From contig CAKKTE020000090.1 of assembly GCA_920105625.2 (NCBI GenBank), positions 1,588,501 through 1,652,500 on the forward strand: a stretch of 64,000 bases of DNA, read 5' to 3'. The position numbers and the translations under genes were made by a program. Positions 54,620 through 64,000 of the stretch are shown here, piece after piece. The stretch is from Clusia tigrina. Taxonomy: Eukaryota > Arthropoda > Insecta > Diptera > Clusiidae. Position 1 is the first letter of the stretch. The number at the start of each line of letters is the position of its first letter. The notes beneath the pieces were generated by a model. That model was not told the origin of the DNA. It saw only the letters and a list, made by a program, of their open reading frames with translations, and did no database searches.

Positions 54620-54649
54620 AGGAATCTGTCCTTCTTACCTCCACCATCG

Positions 54650-55803
54650 TAACGTCCGCGTTCTCCTCTTCTTCGGTGTAGTCAAGAAGGTCGTGCTCCT
54701 CAAAGAGCTGCCCGACCCCTGTCAGCTGCTCTGAGTCAGTCGGTCTTTGGCTACTCACCCTTCTTCACCACCGCCAGCCACGCTAGCCCTGTCATCCTCT
54801 ATCTCCTCCGGTTCCAAAGCTTACTCGTCGCTGCGGTAGATCCGAACGGTCGCGTCAACGAACCTGAACCTGACTACCCCTTTTCTATCTGCCAGTGGGG
54901 CAAGGGACTCAGCGTTTAATATTAGCAACACCTGCCTCCTACCTTCCACTGGCTCCTCGAGTTTCGCTTCCTTCCAATTATGGGTTGGCAGCTCTCTATT
55001 ACACGATCTAAATATCGCCTATATTTTCTCCGGTTCAGCTGGCTTAGCCGGGATCCAGACCCGGGCTCTGGGTTTGCTGGGAACTTCTTCCCTGCTGACG
55101 GCCTAGCTCCCGGCCAAATCTCGCCAACCTTGCTTACCGCGATCTTGTATAGGTTGGGTGACATGCTGTCATCGCATGCGATAAGCTTGGCCCTGCCCTG
55201 ATACCAGCCCGCATCGTGACAGAAAGGGGGTCCAGGGTTTTCCTCTAAGACCTGGAGGTAGACTTCGGCAACCGCTTGCTTCACCCACCTCCACTTCTCT
55301 TTGGGTATGACCCCTTCCTCCTCCTTCCGGTCAATGATGGCCAGCATCCCACCCCACAACTTTGCTGTAGGATGGGTATTTGTGGCCGCCGAGTTTTTGT
55401 CTTTTAGCGACCTCACCCACCTCTTCAGCCGAACGTTATCTCTTTGGGGCTGTACCCGCCGGTTTGCCCAAGCCGGATAGCACACCCCTTGCCCAGTCTA
55501 CCGATTTAGCCTACCCCTCATTGAGCTGATCAGTTGGTAGAGCTTCATATTTTGATAGGAACTTGAAGGCCGCCTTCTTTTCGTAAAAGGCCTGCTTTGA
55601 CGGACGGACGGGTTTAAACGACCCCCCTGGCCTACCCCAGCAACCTTCTTTGAGCTGCTGAGCCCCTCTACTGTCTGCTGCCGATTGATCCCCGGAGCAG
55701 CCCCCCGCCCCCTGACCACAGTCAGCGTTTGGGTTTTTACCACCTCCTCCGGGTTTCTTCCTTCAGCACCCCTCTGAAAGAGACGAGAGACCGGTTTTCC
55801 CAA
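54650..55803 (-). pseudogene. LOA2 ORF1, decayed
   Basis: A low-complexity N-terminal part (55803-55498) is followed in other frames by the conserved LOA ORF1 domain (55485-54922): EVYLQVLEENPGPPFCHDAG, WYQGRAKLIACDD, LYKIAVSKVGEIWPGARP. These match LOA1 ORF1 block by block. The frame then shifts near 55060, and the C-terminal part, up to the ORF2 start, is scattered. Several stops. Confidence 0.78.
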
Positions 55804-56340
55804 GCCTTCCGGTCCCCTGCTACCAGCACTCGTGCTGGGACCAGCCCTAACGCTTAAGCCCCCTCTGCCTCCTGCTGCTATCGATCTTGTCTTCCAACCT
55901 TGTATTAGCGGTAGACAGGATCGCTTCTGTCGGTTCTTTGGGAGGACCGCCCTCCTTTGGTTTTGGATAATTGTAGTTTAAATTGCTCATATATGGTCTC
56001 ACGAGTATCGGACAAGAGAGGTCCGCTCGCGCAGAGGTCCGTGTGCGCGGGTAAGGCTAGATAGAACCGGAGGACGCCAAGTATCCGGAGCACTCCGTTA
56101 GAGACTGGGCTTATTTCTTTGGCCTGGGTCCCCAGCCAGGCTGAGCATCGACACGGGTCGTATGACATCTTGCTCCAACCCAGAGGTTTTTTTATAGAGG
56201 TTTGCTCCTCCACACCCTGTATCCGGGGAGGTGTTTATTGACTCCTCAATATAGATCCGTAGTGTTATGTTATAAATAGCACGGTTAACTCGGGCAGGAT
56301 GTGACTCTTCGCCACGCACTATCGGTCTAGATGGGATAGA

Positions 56341-56904
56341 CGCTAATGTTCCTAGAACTATAATCGCATATTCCCATCCTCCGAAATTTTACGCTTCAAC
56401 GAAACTGGCGCTTCAACCCCTATGTGTGGGTTATCTGAGAGTAGAAAAGTAAATCTAAAGTATTCTACAATATTTCAATGTCTAAAGATACTAGATCAAG
56501 GATGACAGTTGTCAAAATTTTAAAATGTTAGGTATTATTTGGATCACTGGACTTCTTTGATAATTTGACTTTAATAAGAGTAGTTTATTTTACCACCAAT
56601 CTAATAAAGTAATAGTTGATCAATTTTTAAAATTGTATACATATATATATTTGTATTTATAAGCTTCCAATTAATTGAATAAAATATAATACTATAACAA
56701 AAAATTTAAGTGGTCATATGTTAATTTAACGTAATACTTGTCCAAATGCAAGACATTTTACTTACCTTACAATACAATACTTAGATTATAAGACATTATC
56801 TCATAATAGATGTAATTAAAATTAACTACTTACTTTATATTCCAAAATGCGCAGCACAAAAAGTCAACGCAGGTCCCGAGAGAATTTTGCTAGTTCGGTA
56901 TTGC
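56341..56904. other. AT-rich unassigned stretch
   Basis: About 560 bases with no coding pattern and no repeat matched elsewhere in the window. Includes a short ATATATAT tract near 56640. Probably old unique or decayed repeat sequence. Confidence 0.5.
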
Positions 56905-57566
56905 TTTATTTATTATTTATTATTAATTTACTATCAATTTGGGACAATAAGACAAAACCTAGTAAAATTGTTCCAATAACATGAAGTGTTACAAATTTAG
57001 TACAATAATCCGGACAAAATTTGACTTATACCTTAAAATACAATAGCCTACAGGTATGTAAAAAATTATTAGAATACAAAAGTTCAACTTTCAATTCTAA
57101 ATGATAACCATACAAATGCATAGCTTCAAGTTTGTTATTAGTTACAATATACATAGATAGGATATATAAACAGTGTACCCAGCCACATACAACTTAGTGC
57201 AATTCAATTGAGCTCATCAATGCATTGCCCCTGAGAGTGCTTATTAAGCTCAATTTTGAATAGAATAGCATTGCCAATACCTTGTATACGTAAATACAGT
57301 GAATTTCAAAGTCTTACAGCATTAACGAAAAATTTGACGATCAGACTTAAGTGATCTGAACAGCACAAGCTGATTAGAATGACAAGAGCGAGTAAATATG
57401 GAGACTCCTGAGTGCAAATAATCTTATGCAACAAAGGAATACTTCGAGTGTCAAGAAGTTGATCGAATATGATATGAAATAGTTCTATAGCGCGCCATGG
57501 TGGCACATGATCTCTTACCACCTTAAACCATAAATGTACCACGTTATAGTGTTAAATAGCACATTG
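56905..57566 (-). mobile_element. CR1-like LINE G, 3' segment
   Basis: The minus strand from 57566 continues a reverse-transcriptase C-terminus (RKLNVLFNTITWYIYGL, then in shifted frames IPLLHKI and SLIVKFFVNAVRL.NSL) to a stop at 57204-57206. A 3' UTR runs to about 56905, where TAATAAATAATAAATAAA-like repeats form the likely tail. It joins the segment at 62831 across LOA3 at the AGTTTCCGCTT duplication. Confidence 0.75.
57204..57566 (-). pseudogene. CR1-like RT C-terminal region (element G), decayed
   Basis: The last ~120 codons of an ORF2-type protein in at least two frames with stops. The FFVNAVRL.NSL pattern near the end is typical of the extreme C-terminus of CR1-like RT proteins (R..LWNSLP). 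No endonuclease or RNase H is present in the readable part. Confidence 0.65.
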
Positions 57567-57656
57567 AGTTTCCGCTTTTTTTTTTTTTTTTTTTTTTTGT
57601 CGGAACAATCTAGTAAGCGCAGCACTCAGACAGAGTATATATCCATTGTACTGCAC

Positions 57657-60600
57657 TTAAGGTTCCCTTTTACTCTGTTTCAAATCTACCCGACCTCCGA
57701 AGAAGTAGAAGTAGATCCTGTGGTGCCAAGGAGCCAAGTTGGTTACTAGCACATCAGTGCCAAAAATCCCGAACCTGATTCGCGCAAAGGCAGGGCAGAC
57801 GCAAAGAAAATGGTCCGCCGTCTCGTCTTCCTCTCCACAGGCTGGACAGAGCGCACTGTCTGATATGCCAATCCTTTCCATGTGCCTAGCCCATAGAAAG
57901 TGCCTTGTCATCACGCCAACCAACAGCCTGCAGCCCTCCTACCTAAAGATAGAAGGAACCGTGACCATCGGTCAGAGATAGCAGGTAGCATAATTTTCGT
58001 CCATCCGCAGCCTCTCTCAGCCCGCCATGCTCGCTTGTGGGTCGAAACAACCCACTTGTTTGCAGTGGCTTTGATGGCAGCGGAAGGGAGTGGCAGAACA
58101 GGCTCAGGGCCAATAAAAACAGCCTCGGAGCCCATCCTGGCCAAAGAGTCAGAGGTCTCGTTACCCGCAATGCCAGCGTGTCCCGGGACCCAAGTCAGCG
58201 TCAGACTATTATGTTTTCCAACACAATTTAGCCTGGATTTGCAGAACCTGACTATCGTGGAAGTGGTGGTCGGACTATCCAAGGCCATGAGCGCAGCTTG
58301 GCTGTCACTGCAGACACAAATAGATTTGCCTTTCCACCTGTTTTCCACAACAAAGTCCATCGCCTCAAGTATCGCATACACCTCCGCCTGAAACACAGAC
58401 GCATGCAGACCAAGGGCAAAGAACCGACGGGTCCCACAAGATTCCACGAAGACACCAGAACCTGAACCTTCTTCAGTCCTGGAGCCATCAGTGAAAATAC
58501 GGCAGCAGTGTTTGCCGGGCTCGTTCTCGGGATCTAACCATGAACGAGCCTCTGGCAGCAACACATTGTACGGCTTTTCTAGTATGACGGATGACGACAT
58601 GGAGTCCGGGGCCATAGACAGGATTGCAGAATCGATGTCAGTGCCTGCGCCGTCGTCCAACATCGAGCACACCCCATACCAGTGGCCACTATGCTTCACT
58701 CTGCAGATGGCCTTAACGGCCTCTCCGCGGATGAAGACATCTAGTGGCGGGAGATGCACCAAAGCATCAAGTGCCGGGTCTGGAGTAGTCGGAAATGCTC
58801 CGGTACAACATATGGCCACAGCACGTTGTAGCTTTGATAGAGCTTTTTTGACCCCTACAAGAGAGAGTCTGCTCATCCAAACCATCGATGCATAGGTGAT
58901 AATAGGTCTTACCATAGCTGTATAGATCCATAGGACCTTACTAGGGGAAAGACCCCATGTCTTACCAAAAACACCCTTACACTGCCAGAAAACTGACAGT
59001 GCTTTGGATGTCTTCAGTTCGACATGTGTTTTCCAAAGAAGTTTGTTATCAAGAAAGACTCCAAGATATTTGATTTCCTTGGATAGCTGGATAGTGACTC
59101 CTTTTAGTGTAGGCAGAATAAGTCCATCAAGCTTTCTCCTTCTGGTAAAGAGGGCAATACCAGTATTGGCAGGATTAGCCGATAGCCCATTCGCACTGCA
59201 CCAAGTGTCAATCATATCCAGAGTTCTCTGCACCCTTCTGCAGACAATCATAAGGGATGGACCTGTCACAAGACAGCCAACATCATCCGCATATGCCTGA
59301 GCGTATACCCCCGAGTCATTAATGGCGTTAAGCAGGGGATCGATTACCATGCACCAGAGCAATGGAGACAGTACACCACCTTGGGGACAGCCTCTATTAA
59401 CCCCAGACGACACCCGCACCGTTATGATTCTCTGGGCCAGCATTGAACGTATCCAATTTTCTAGAGCCCGGTCTACGCCATGCTGCCTAGCAGAGCCGCA
59501 CATACTGTCGAAAGTAGCATTGTCAAACGCACCCTCTATGTCCACAAAGATGCCCATTGCGTATTCTTTCCTGTCGATGGCTCGCTCTATCCTTCCAACA
59601 AGGTTTTGCAGAGCCGTCTCGCAGGATTTTCCGCTTTGATAGGCATGCTGAAATGGAGAGAGTGGATGCGTCTTCAGAGACTCCCTACGCATGCGAAGCT
59701 CCACCAGCCGTTCTAAACTCTTTAGCATGAACGAGGTCATACTAATAGGTCTGAAGCTCTTGGGATTGGTGTAGTCGTCTCTTCCAACCTTAGGAATGAA
59801 AGCAACCCTCACCATCCTCCAAGAGCGTGGTACATAGGCCAGCGCGAGACATGCAGTGAAGATCTTCTTCAGTGCTGCCAACACTAACTCAATGCCTTCC
59901 TTCAACACAATCGGATATATGCGATCCAGTCCGGGCGACTTGAAGCTGTCAAAGGATTTGATAGCAAATCCAATAGCAGCCTCATTCGCCACAGTTCTGG
60001 CGACATACCAATCATGTCCAGAGGGCGCAGCTGCCCTGACAACATTTCCGACCAAAGGTGGTTGTTGACGGGCTATGCTTACCTGATTTCCTGGAAAGTG
60101 TGACTCCAACAGCAAGCTGAGTGTCTCACTTTGCCTCTCCGTATAGGAGCCATCAGGTTTCCTGAGCGACCCCAGCTTAGCGGTTTGGTCCTTTTTCAGG
60201 ACTTTCACCAGTTTTGCCGTGTCACTCTGGGATTCGATATCACTGCAGAAGTCTCTAAAAGAAGTCCTTTTCGAGTCCCGAATTAGCTTCTTGCAGTCCC
60301 TCTGAACACGTCGATATCGTTCCCAGTCCTCGTCAAGATTCGTCTTGAGGGCCCGGTAGAGGAGTTTTCCAGACTCACGCCTCAGCTCCTGAAGCTCTCG
60401 GTTCCACCATGGAACAGGAGTCCGGCTAAGAGGAGGTCTAGTTGGGCAGGCTAGCTCGAAGCTGTTTGTTAGAGCGGTGTTGAGATGTTCAACAGCCGCC
60501 TCAATGTTCTGCTCTTTGCGAAGTCTCAGTGGCGTCACGTGATTGCTACGCAGTGCCTCCCTGAACTTCGGCCAGTCTGTTTTTCTTGGGTTTCTGGTAG

Positions 60601-61353
60601 GCAATGGCATCTGCGCCCGCTCGCCACACTGAAACTCAATGTATCTGTGGTCCGAGCACGAGTCTTCGGCGAGGACCCTCCAGTTGTTGATCGACCACCC
60701 CAGTCTTGGATTTGACAGGGTGACGTCAATTACCTCCTGCCTTCTCGTAGTCACAAAAGTAGGCTGCCTGCCTACATTATATTGTGGATTACATTGTGGA
60801 TGTTCAGGCTGGAGGAGGCAATATACTCGAAAAGTCGAGAGCCCCGCTCATTGCACTTGCTGCTGCCCCAGATCTTATGCTGGCCATTAGCATCGCAGCA
60901 AAAAACCAGACCAAGACTGCGCCGCTCACAGAACCCTACGAGAGTAGCGACCTTCCCAGGTGGTGGCGCCTCCAAAGCATCGTAAGGAAAGTAAGCAGAT
61001 GCAATCACAAACCTCGACCATCTGTGCATACTCTTAAAACTAATCTCTGCCGCAACCAGATCCTGACAACAGAATGCGTCAAGGCAGGTCGCTGCGAGAT
61101 GGGATGATATTATAAGACCGGCTCTAGGTCTAATCGAGTTTCTGTCATATAATGTCGTGGCCCCTTTCAACAAGCCAAGGCCACAGAGGCGACCCCTAAA
61201 GACCCAGGGCTCTTGTACTGTTGTTATGTGGGGTGATGTGTGCAGCTGGGTGAGTCGTCTACTTAGGAGTACAGTAGCGGCTTTAGAATGCTGCAAGTTG
61301 ATCTGCGTTACCGTCAAAGGACGATAGCTACGAGAATCGTCCGAGCCATTCAT
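57657..61353 (-). pseudogene. LOA3 ORF2: endonuclease, RT, RNase H, two lesions
   Basis: The start ATG at 61353 overlaps the ORF1 stop as ATGA. Endonuclease: QINLQHSKAA, TVQEPWV, CCDANGQHKIWGS, SCSDHRYIEF. A ~17-base duplication near 60780 (ATCCACAAT repeated) puts a stop at 60772-60774; the same chain is open again from 60754 for 947 codons. RT: SFDSFKSPGLDRI, PKSFRPISMTSFMLK, GIFVDIEGAFDN, GCPQGGVLSPLLW, QAYADDVGCL. RNase H: RIFTDGSRTEEGSG, FQAEVYAILEAM, CSDSQAALMAL, WVPGHAGIAGNETSDSLAR. A frame change near 57920 shifts the last ~85 codons (CPACGEEDETADHFLCVC). Confidence 0.92.
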
Positions 61354-62672
61354 CTGGGAAAGACATGAAAGGTTACAGTCCTAAAGAAGAGACTCAGACG
61401 GCTCCGGTACCGAGAAACCATGACATCAACAGTGGCCTCATCCACTCGCACCACAAGACTAGCACTTTCTTTACCATCCCGGTTGCTACCCCTGGTGTGC
61501 GAAAGAACTCTCCAAAGCCTCGTGTTGATGCCAGGGTTCTGAGCACGCAGACAAGAAAGGACATCTGTGGTCGTCAGATCGGGATCCGGAATCCAGCAGA
61601 TGGCCTTCCTGAGGGACACGCCTGCTTCGCTATAGACCGCGAAGCGAGTGGTCCCCATGGGGGGCACGTCAATGACTGCACCCCTGAGCCAATCAAAGTT
61701 GGCCTGAGACGCGCACGACACCTGTAGAGTCCCGTCCTTTGTCTCATAGCCCCTCGCATTAGCTTCAGGACCGGAGGCAATGACGCGACGCATCAGATGA
61801 CCTTTGCAGTGTTTTATTTCTGCATCAGTTAGCTGATGGTCAGGCCCCAGCTTCCCAATCACCGCCATTGGTTGCGGGCCGTTAGCCTTCTCGCTGTACG
61901 ATGGCTTCGCTGCACCTTTGGAAGTGCTTGGGCGAAGGTCCAGCTCACCACCCTCCATTGGCAAAGACTTCGCTGGGCAGATGGTTTCGCTGGGTGCGAG
62001 GGGCTGGGCAGACTGCAGATTATTGGCAACATTCTTCCCCGCCACATTAGCCGCCACCGAGGTTTCGCTCGTACCCTTTGGGGTCGTGGCGCCACCAGCA
62101 GTAACAGCTGCAGGGCAGGTGGGAATGCTGTTTTCAGCAACAATCTTCCGCCGCTTACCGCGCGAGCGAGCTTTCGGAGCGGTCAATCCCTCCGCAGGCT
62201 TGGTGGCTTCCGTGGGTGTCACTTCCGCCGACCTGGGCCTTTTGGAGGGAGCCGACACAGAAGGGCCGGCAGAGCCACGTGAGGATTTCTCCTGCACGAG
62301 CCTATCAAGCCGCTTCTTTCTCTGTCTCCTCGCTTGAGTTCGCGTTGCCCTAGAACCACTGGTCGGTCGTTCCGCCACTGTGGTGACTTCCCGACGCAGG
62401 CCCTTTGGATCCAGGGTACGTTCCTCCGTCTCTGAAGAAGAAGAGATTGTGGGAACAATCCCCGTCTCCTCCAGGATGCGCTCTCGCTGATAAAGGCGAG
62501 AGACTTTAGCGATGGTTGGGACCTCCAGAATCCGTGCCCCTGCCGCCGAAGCGGGTGGATTTCCACATGCGTGGGTTCCACCTGGAGTAATTAACCTATT
62601 GTTGTCCATCGCCAGACAGTGGTTTTGTTCGGGACTCCTCCCTAGCCAGTTTGGTCCGCGGATGGTACCCAT
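61350..62672 (-). CDS. LOA3 ORF1 protein, intact
   Basis: 440 codons from ATG 62672 to the TGA at 61350-61352. Basic, Arg/Lys/Ser/Ala-rich N-terminal two thirds with nuclear-targeting-like clusters (RRQRKKRLDRL, KARSRGKRRKI). The C-terminal domain (about residues 285-440) includes LTDAEIKHCKGHLMRRVIAS, GTLQVSCASQANFDWLRGAV, ICWIPDPDLTTTDVLSCLRA and VVRVDEATVDVM; this looks like the small RNA-binding fold of many LOA/I-type ORF1 proteins, but no CCHC knuckle is present. The stop codon overlaps the ORF2 ATG by two bases, suggesting coupled translation. Confidence 0.87.
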   Translation of the reverse strand: MGTIRGPNWLGRSPEQNHCLAMDNNRLITPGGTHACGNPPASAAGARILEVPTIAKVSRLYQRERILEETGIVPTISSSSETEERTLDPKGLRREVTTVAERPTSGSRATRTQARRQRKKRLDRLVQEKSSRGSAGPSVSAPSKRPRSAEVTPTEATKPAEGLTAPKARSRGKRRKIVAENSIPTCPAAVTAGGATTPKGTSETSVAANVAGKNVANNLQSAQPLAPSETICPAKSLPMEGGELDLRPSTSKGAAKPSYSEKANGPQPMAVIGKLGPDHQLTDAEIKHCKGHLMRRVIASGPEANARGYETKDGTLQVSCASQANFDWLRGAVIDVPPMGTTRFAVYSEAGVSLRKAICWIPDPDLTTTDVLSCLRAQNPGINTRLWRVLSHTRGSNRDGKESASLVVRVDEATVDVMVSRYRSRLSLFFRTVTFHVFPR

Positions 62673-62819
62673 TCTCTATACCATCATTGTGATAGACAGA
62701 CATCCATAACTCCCGCCCCTCCTAAGAGGTTCAGAAGTAATGTCATTTGCCTACCAAGGGTCCCCCTATCCGCCACCTGGGGACGCGTCCGATGGGATGT
62801 CAGGCAAATCCAACACGAA
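62673..62819 (-). other. LOA3 5' UTR
   Basis: Short GC-rich leader between the target duplication at 62820-62830 and the ORF1 ATG. No motif recognised. Confidence 0.65.
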
Positions 62820-62830
62820 AGTTTCCGCTT

Positions 62831-63675
62831 ACTTGCCGCATCACAATTCGCAAATATTCCACAACCATACAACATAGTTGGGAGAAGAGAGGACTTATCC
62901 ACTATCATTCTAATCATGATAGGAGTAAAGTAAAATATTGTGTAGCTCATAGAGATCACAGCATACCATAGAATTTACAACCGTTACTGTTATGATTACT
63001 CCCCGATAGAGTACCATCACATATAACTCCTAAATTTTTAATCACGTTTACATAAGTAATGCATAAATATTCCAGGTAGACCCGTGGTTACGAAGTGTTT
63101 CTTGCAGACCACCAAACACTTAGACTTAGTCGGATTAAGACACAAACCATTCCTTCTTGCCCAAAATATATACTATTCACGTGTTTATGAATTCTTGTGA
63201 CACAGTCGACAACTTCGTTAGGTGTACAACTGATGTAAAATTTAACGTCATCTGCAGAAATTTGAATATTACAATAATGTAAGACAGTCGGCAGGTCATT
63301 TATATACAAGGAAAAGAGAAGTGGGCCAAAAATAAAATGCTGACCTCGAGCCACAGAGAGAAAATTAGATGCCGCAACAATACTACTTACCGTAAACCGC
63401 CTGCGTTCTAATTGTGAGGTACGATTTTAATAACTTTACCGCAGTGGGAGAGAAGTTGTATATTTTCAATAGTTTTGTGCATATTTTCAATAGTTTTGTG
63501 CATATAAATCATGGTCAACACAGTCAAACGCTTTAGAATGTGTCAACAGTGTCAAGAAACACTTCCTATTAGAAGGAGGTGCCACTCGAATATCTTCCAC
63601 TACATCAATTATGGCCCTTATGCAGCTCCGCCTTGGTGTAAAACCCGATTGTCTTTCAGTTGTGAAGACCCACAC
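62831..63675 (-). pseudogene. CR1-like LINE G, reverse-transcriptase segment, decayed
   Basis: The minus strand from 63675 reads RQSGFTPRRSCIRAIIDVVE, SKAFDCVDHDL (RT motif with catalytic Asp). After frame changes it reads FIFGPLLFSLYINDLP, IQISADDVKFYIS (ADD motif), GLCLNPTKSK-type text, and at 62959-62840 YFTPIMIRM, LLPTMLYGCGIFANCDAASKRKL. The final RKL codons lie at the LOA3 target duplication and continue at 57566. The fingers and endonuclease are missing, so the copy is 5'-truncated. Clade judged CR1/L2-like from the motif style only. Confidence 0.75.
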
Positions 63676-64000
63676 AAAATATTTTTATTCAAAATATAAA
63701 AAATCAAAGCAGGCGAATCAGATTTTGAGTTCGTATGTTTCGTTCTTTTTGTATGAAACGAATTCTCAATCATGTTTAACTTTTAGTAGGTTAAATATTG
63801 ATTGAGAATCTTTCAGAGAGGTGGAAAAATAAGTATTCGAAGTGGAAAAACAAACGTTGAAAGTCGAAAACAAGTATTCGAAGTTCGTTTTAAGCAACTC
63901 GGACTACATCAGCGACTACAGGACCAACTGACAGGCAGAGGCAATTAGACATCCAGAAACAAATAAAGTCAAGCCAAACACTAAAAGCAAACTAGAGAGT
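63676..64000. other. Unassigned right-edge stretch with inverted repeat
   Basis: No coding pattern. An imperfect inverted repeat (about 63761-63810; arms ATTCTCAATCA and TGATTGAGAAT) could form a hairpin. AAGTATTCGAAG occurs twice (~63833 and ~63873). The stretch ending AATAAAGTCAAGCC looks like the promoter/R part of an LTR, but no partner is in the window. Confidence 0.4.

Larger units (their letters stand above)
51058..56340 (-). mobile_element. LOA-clade LINE (LOA2), minus strand
   Basis: Second LOA-type element, with its 3' tail on the left (plus strand GATTAGGTTAGGTTATGTTA, i.e. CTAAC-like repeats on the minus strand). Its 3' UTR shares the GTGGC.GCC and CCATTGTGATACCAC blocks with LOA1. 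ORF2 spans about 54619-51150, decayed ORF1 about 55803-54650, and a 5' UTR runs to about 56340. The 5' boundary is approximate and no target duplication was found. Confidence 0.85.
57578..62819 (-). mobile_element. LOA-clade LINE (LOA3), best preserved LINE of the window
   Basis: A 5.24-kb element on the minus strand inserted in element G. The duplication AGTTTCCGCTT flanks it (57567-57577 and 62820-62830). It ends in poly(A) (plus-strand T run 57578-57598), unlike the short tandem tails of LOA1 and LOA2. ORF1 is intact; ORF2 is open for 947 codons and interrupted only near its start and near its end. RNase H and a C-terminal Cys/His motif are present. Preservation suggests a young insertion. 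Confidence 0.92.

Noticed and set aside
57911..60754. A host gene encoding a 947-residue protein
   Set aside because: Contains RT (YADD) and RNase H motifs of a LOA LINE and lies between a target duplication pair.

Overview
The window contains no recognisable host gene. It is a dense nest of transposable elements in an AT-rich genome. The families (Ty3/gypsy with an env remnant, a Ser-type and an Arg-type primer-binding site, copia with a half-tRNA-iMet primer site, BEL/Pao, Jockey-clade LINEs and three LOA-clade LINEs with RNase H) point to an insect, most likely a higher fly (Diptera). The species cannot be named from the sequence. All protein assignments come from reading motifs by eye; no database was searched.

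Layout. 1-1948: Jockey-type LINE A (minus strand, runs off the left edge). 1949-24120: an old, decayed Ty3/gypsy element (C), split by a 446-bp inverted-repeat element (2875-3320), by a copia element (3379-15762, minus) and by an mdg1/412-type gypsy element B (16075-22645, plus). The copia element is itself split by gypsy element A (5623-13589, plus), which has apparently identical LTRs and intact gag and pol. 24694-29306: Jockey-type LINE D (plus). 29507-31215: a non-LTR reverse transcriptase relic H (minus). 31303-50540: Jockey-type LINE E (plus), flanked by a target duplication and split by a 2.6-kb DNA transposon (31796-34373, 8-bp duplication, hAT-like transposase relic) and by a BEL/Pao element (36106-48470, minus). 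The BEL element is split by LOA1 (37283-43034, minus). Then come a mariner C-terminal scrap (~50580-50845), LOA2 (~51058-56340, minus) and a CR1-like LINE G (~56905-57566 plus 62831-63675, minus) split by LOA3 (57578-62819, minus). The last 325 bases are unassigned.

Most insertions are supported twice: by a target-site duplication at the ends, and by the host element's reading frame running on when the insert and one duplication copy are ignored. By-eye LTR comparison gives a rough order. Gypsy A is youngest (no difference seen in 569 bp), then gypsy B (2 in 385) and copia (1 substitution plus a 12-bp indel), then BEL (about 9 in 364). Element C, LINE A, G and H are much older.

Nothing here forms a host pathway. 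Each element carries its own gag/pol, ORF1/ORF2 or transposase, and almost all are broken. The exceptions with long open frames are gypsy A (gag and pol), gypsy B gag, LOA1 ORF1 and LOA3 ORF1 and most of its ORF2. The most interesting items are the long-TIR 8-bp-duplication DNA transposon, the small membrane-protein frame in the gypsy B leader, the long tRNA-Tyr-like primer site of the BEL element, the ATGA start/stop overlaps in two LINEs, and the repeated tandem duplications in gypsy A.
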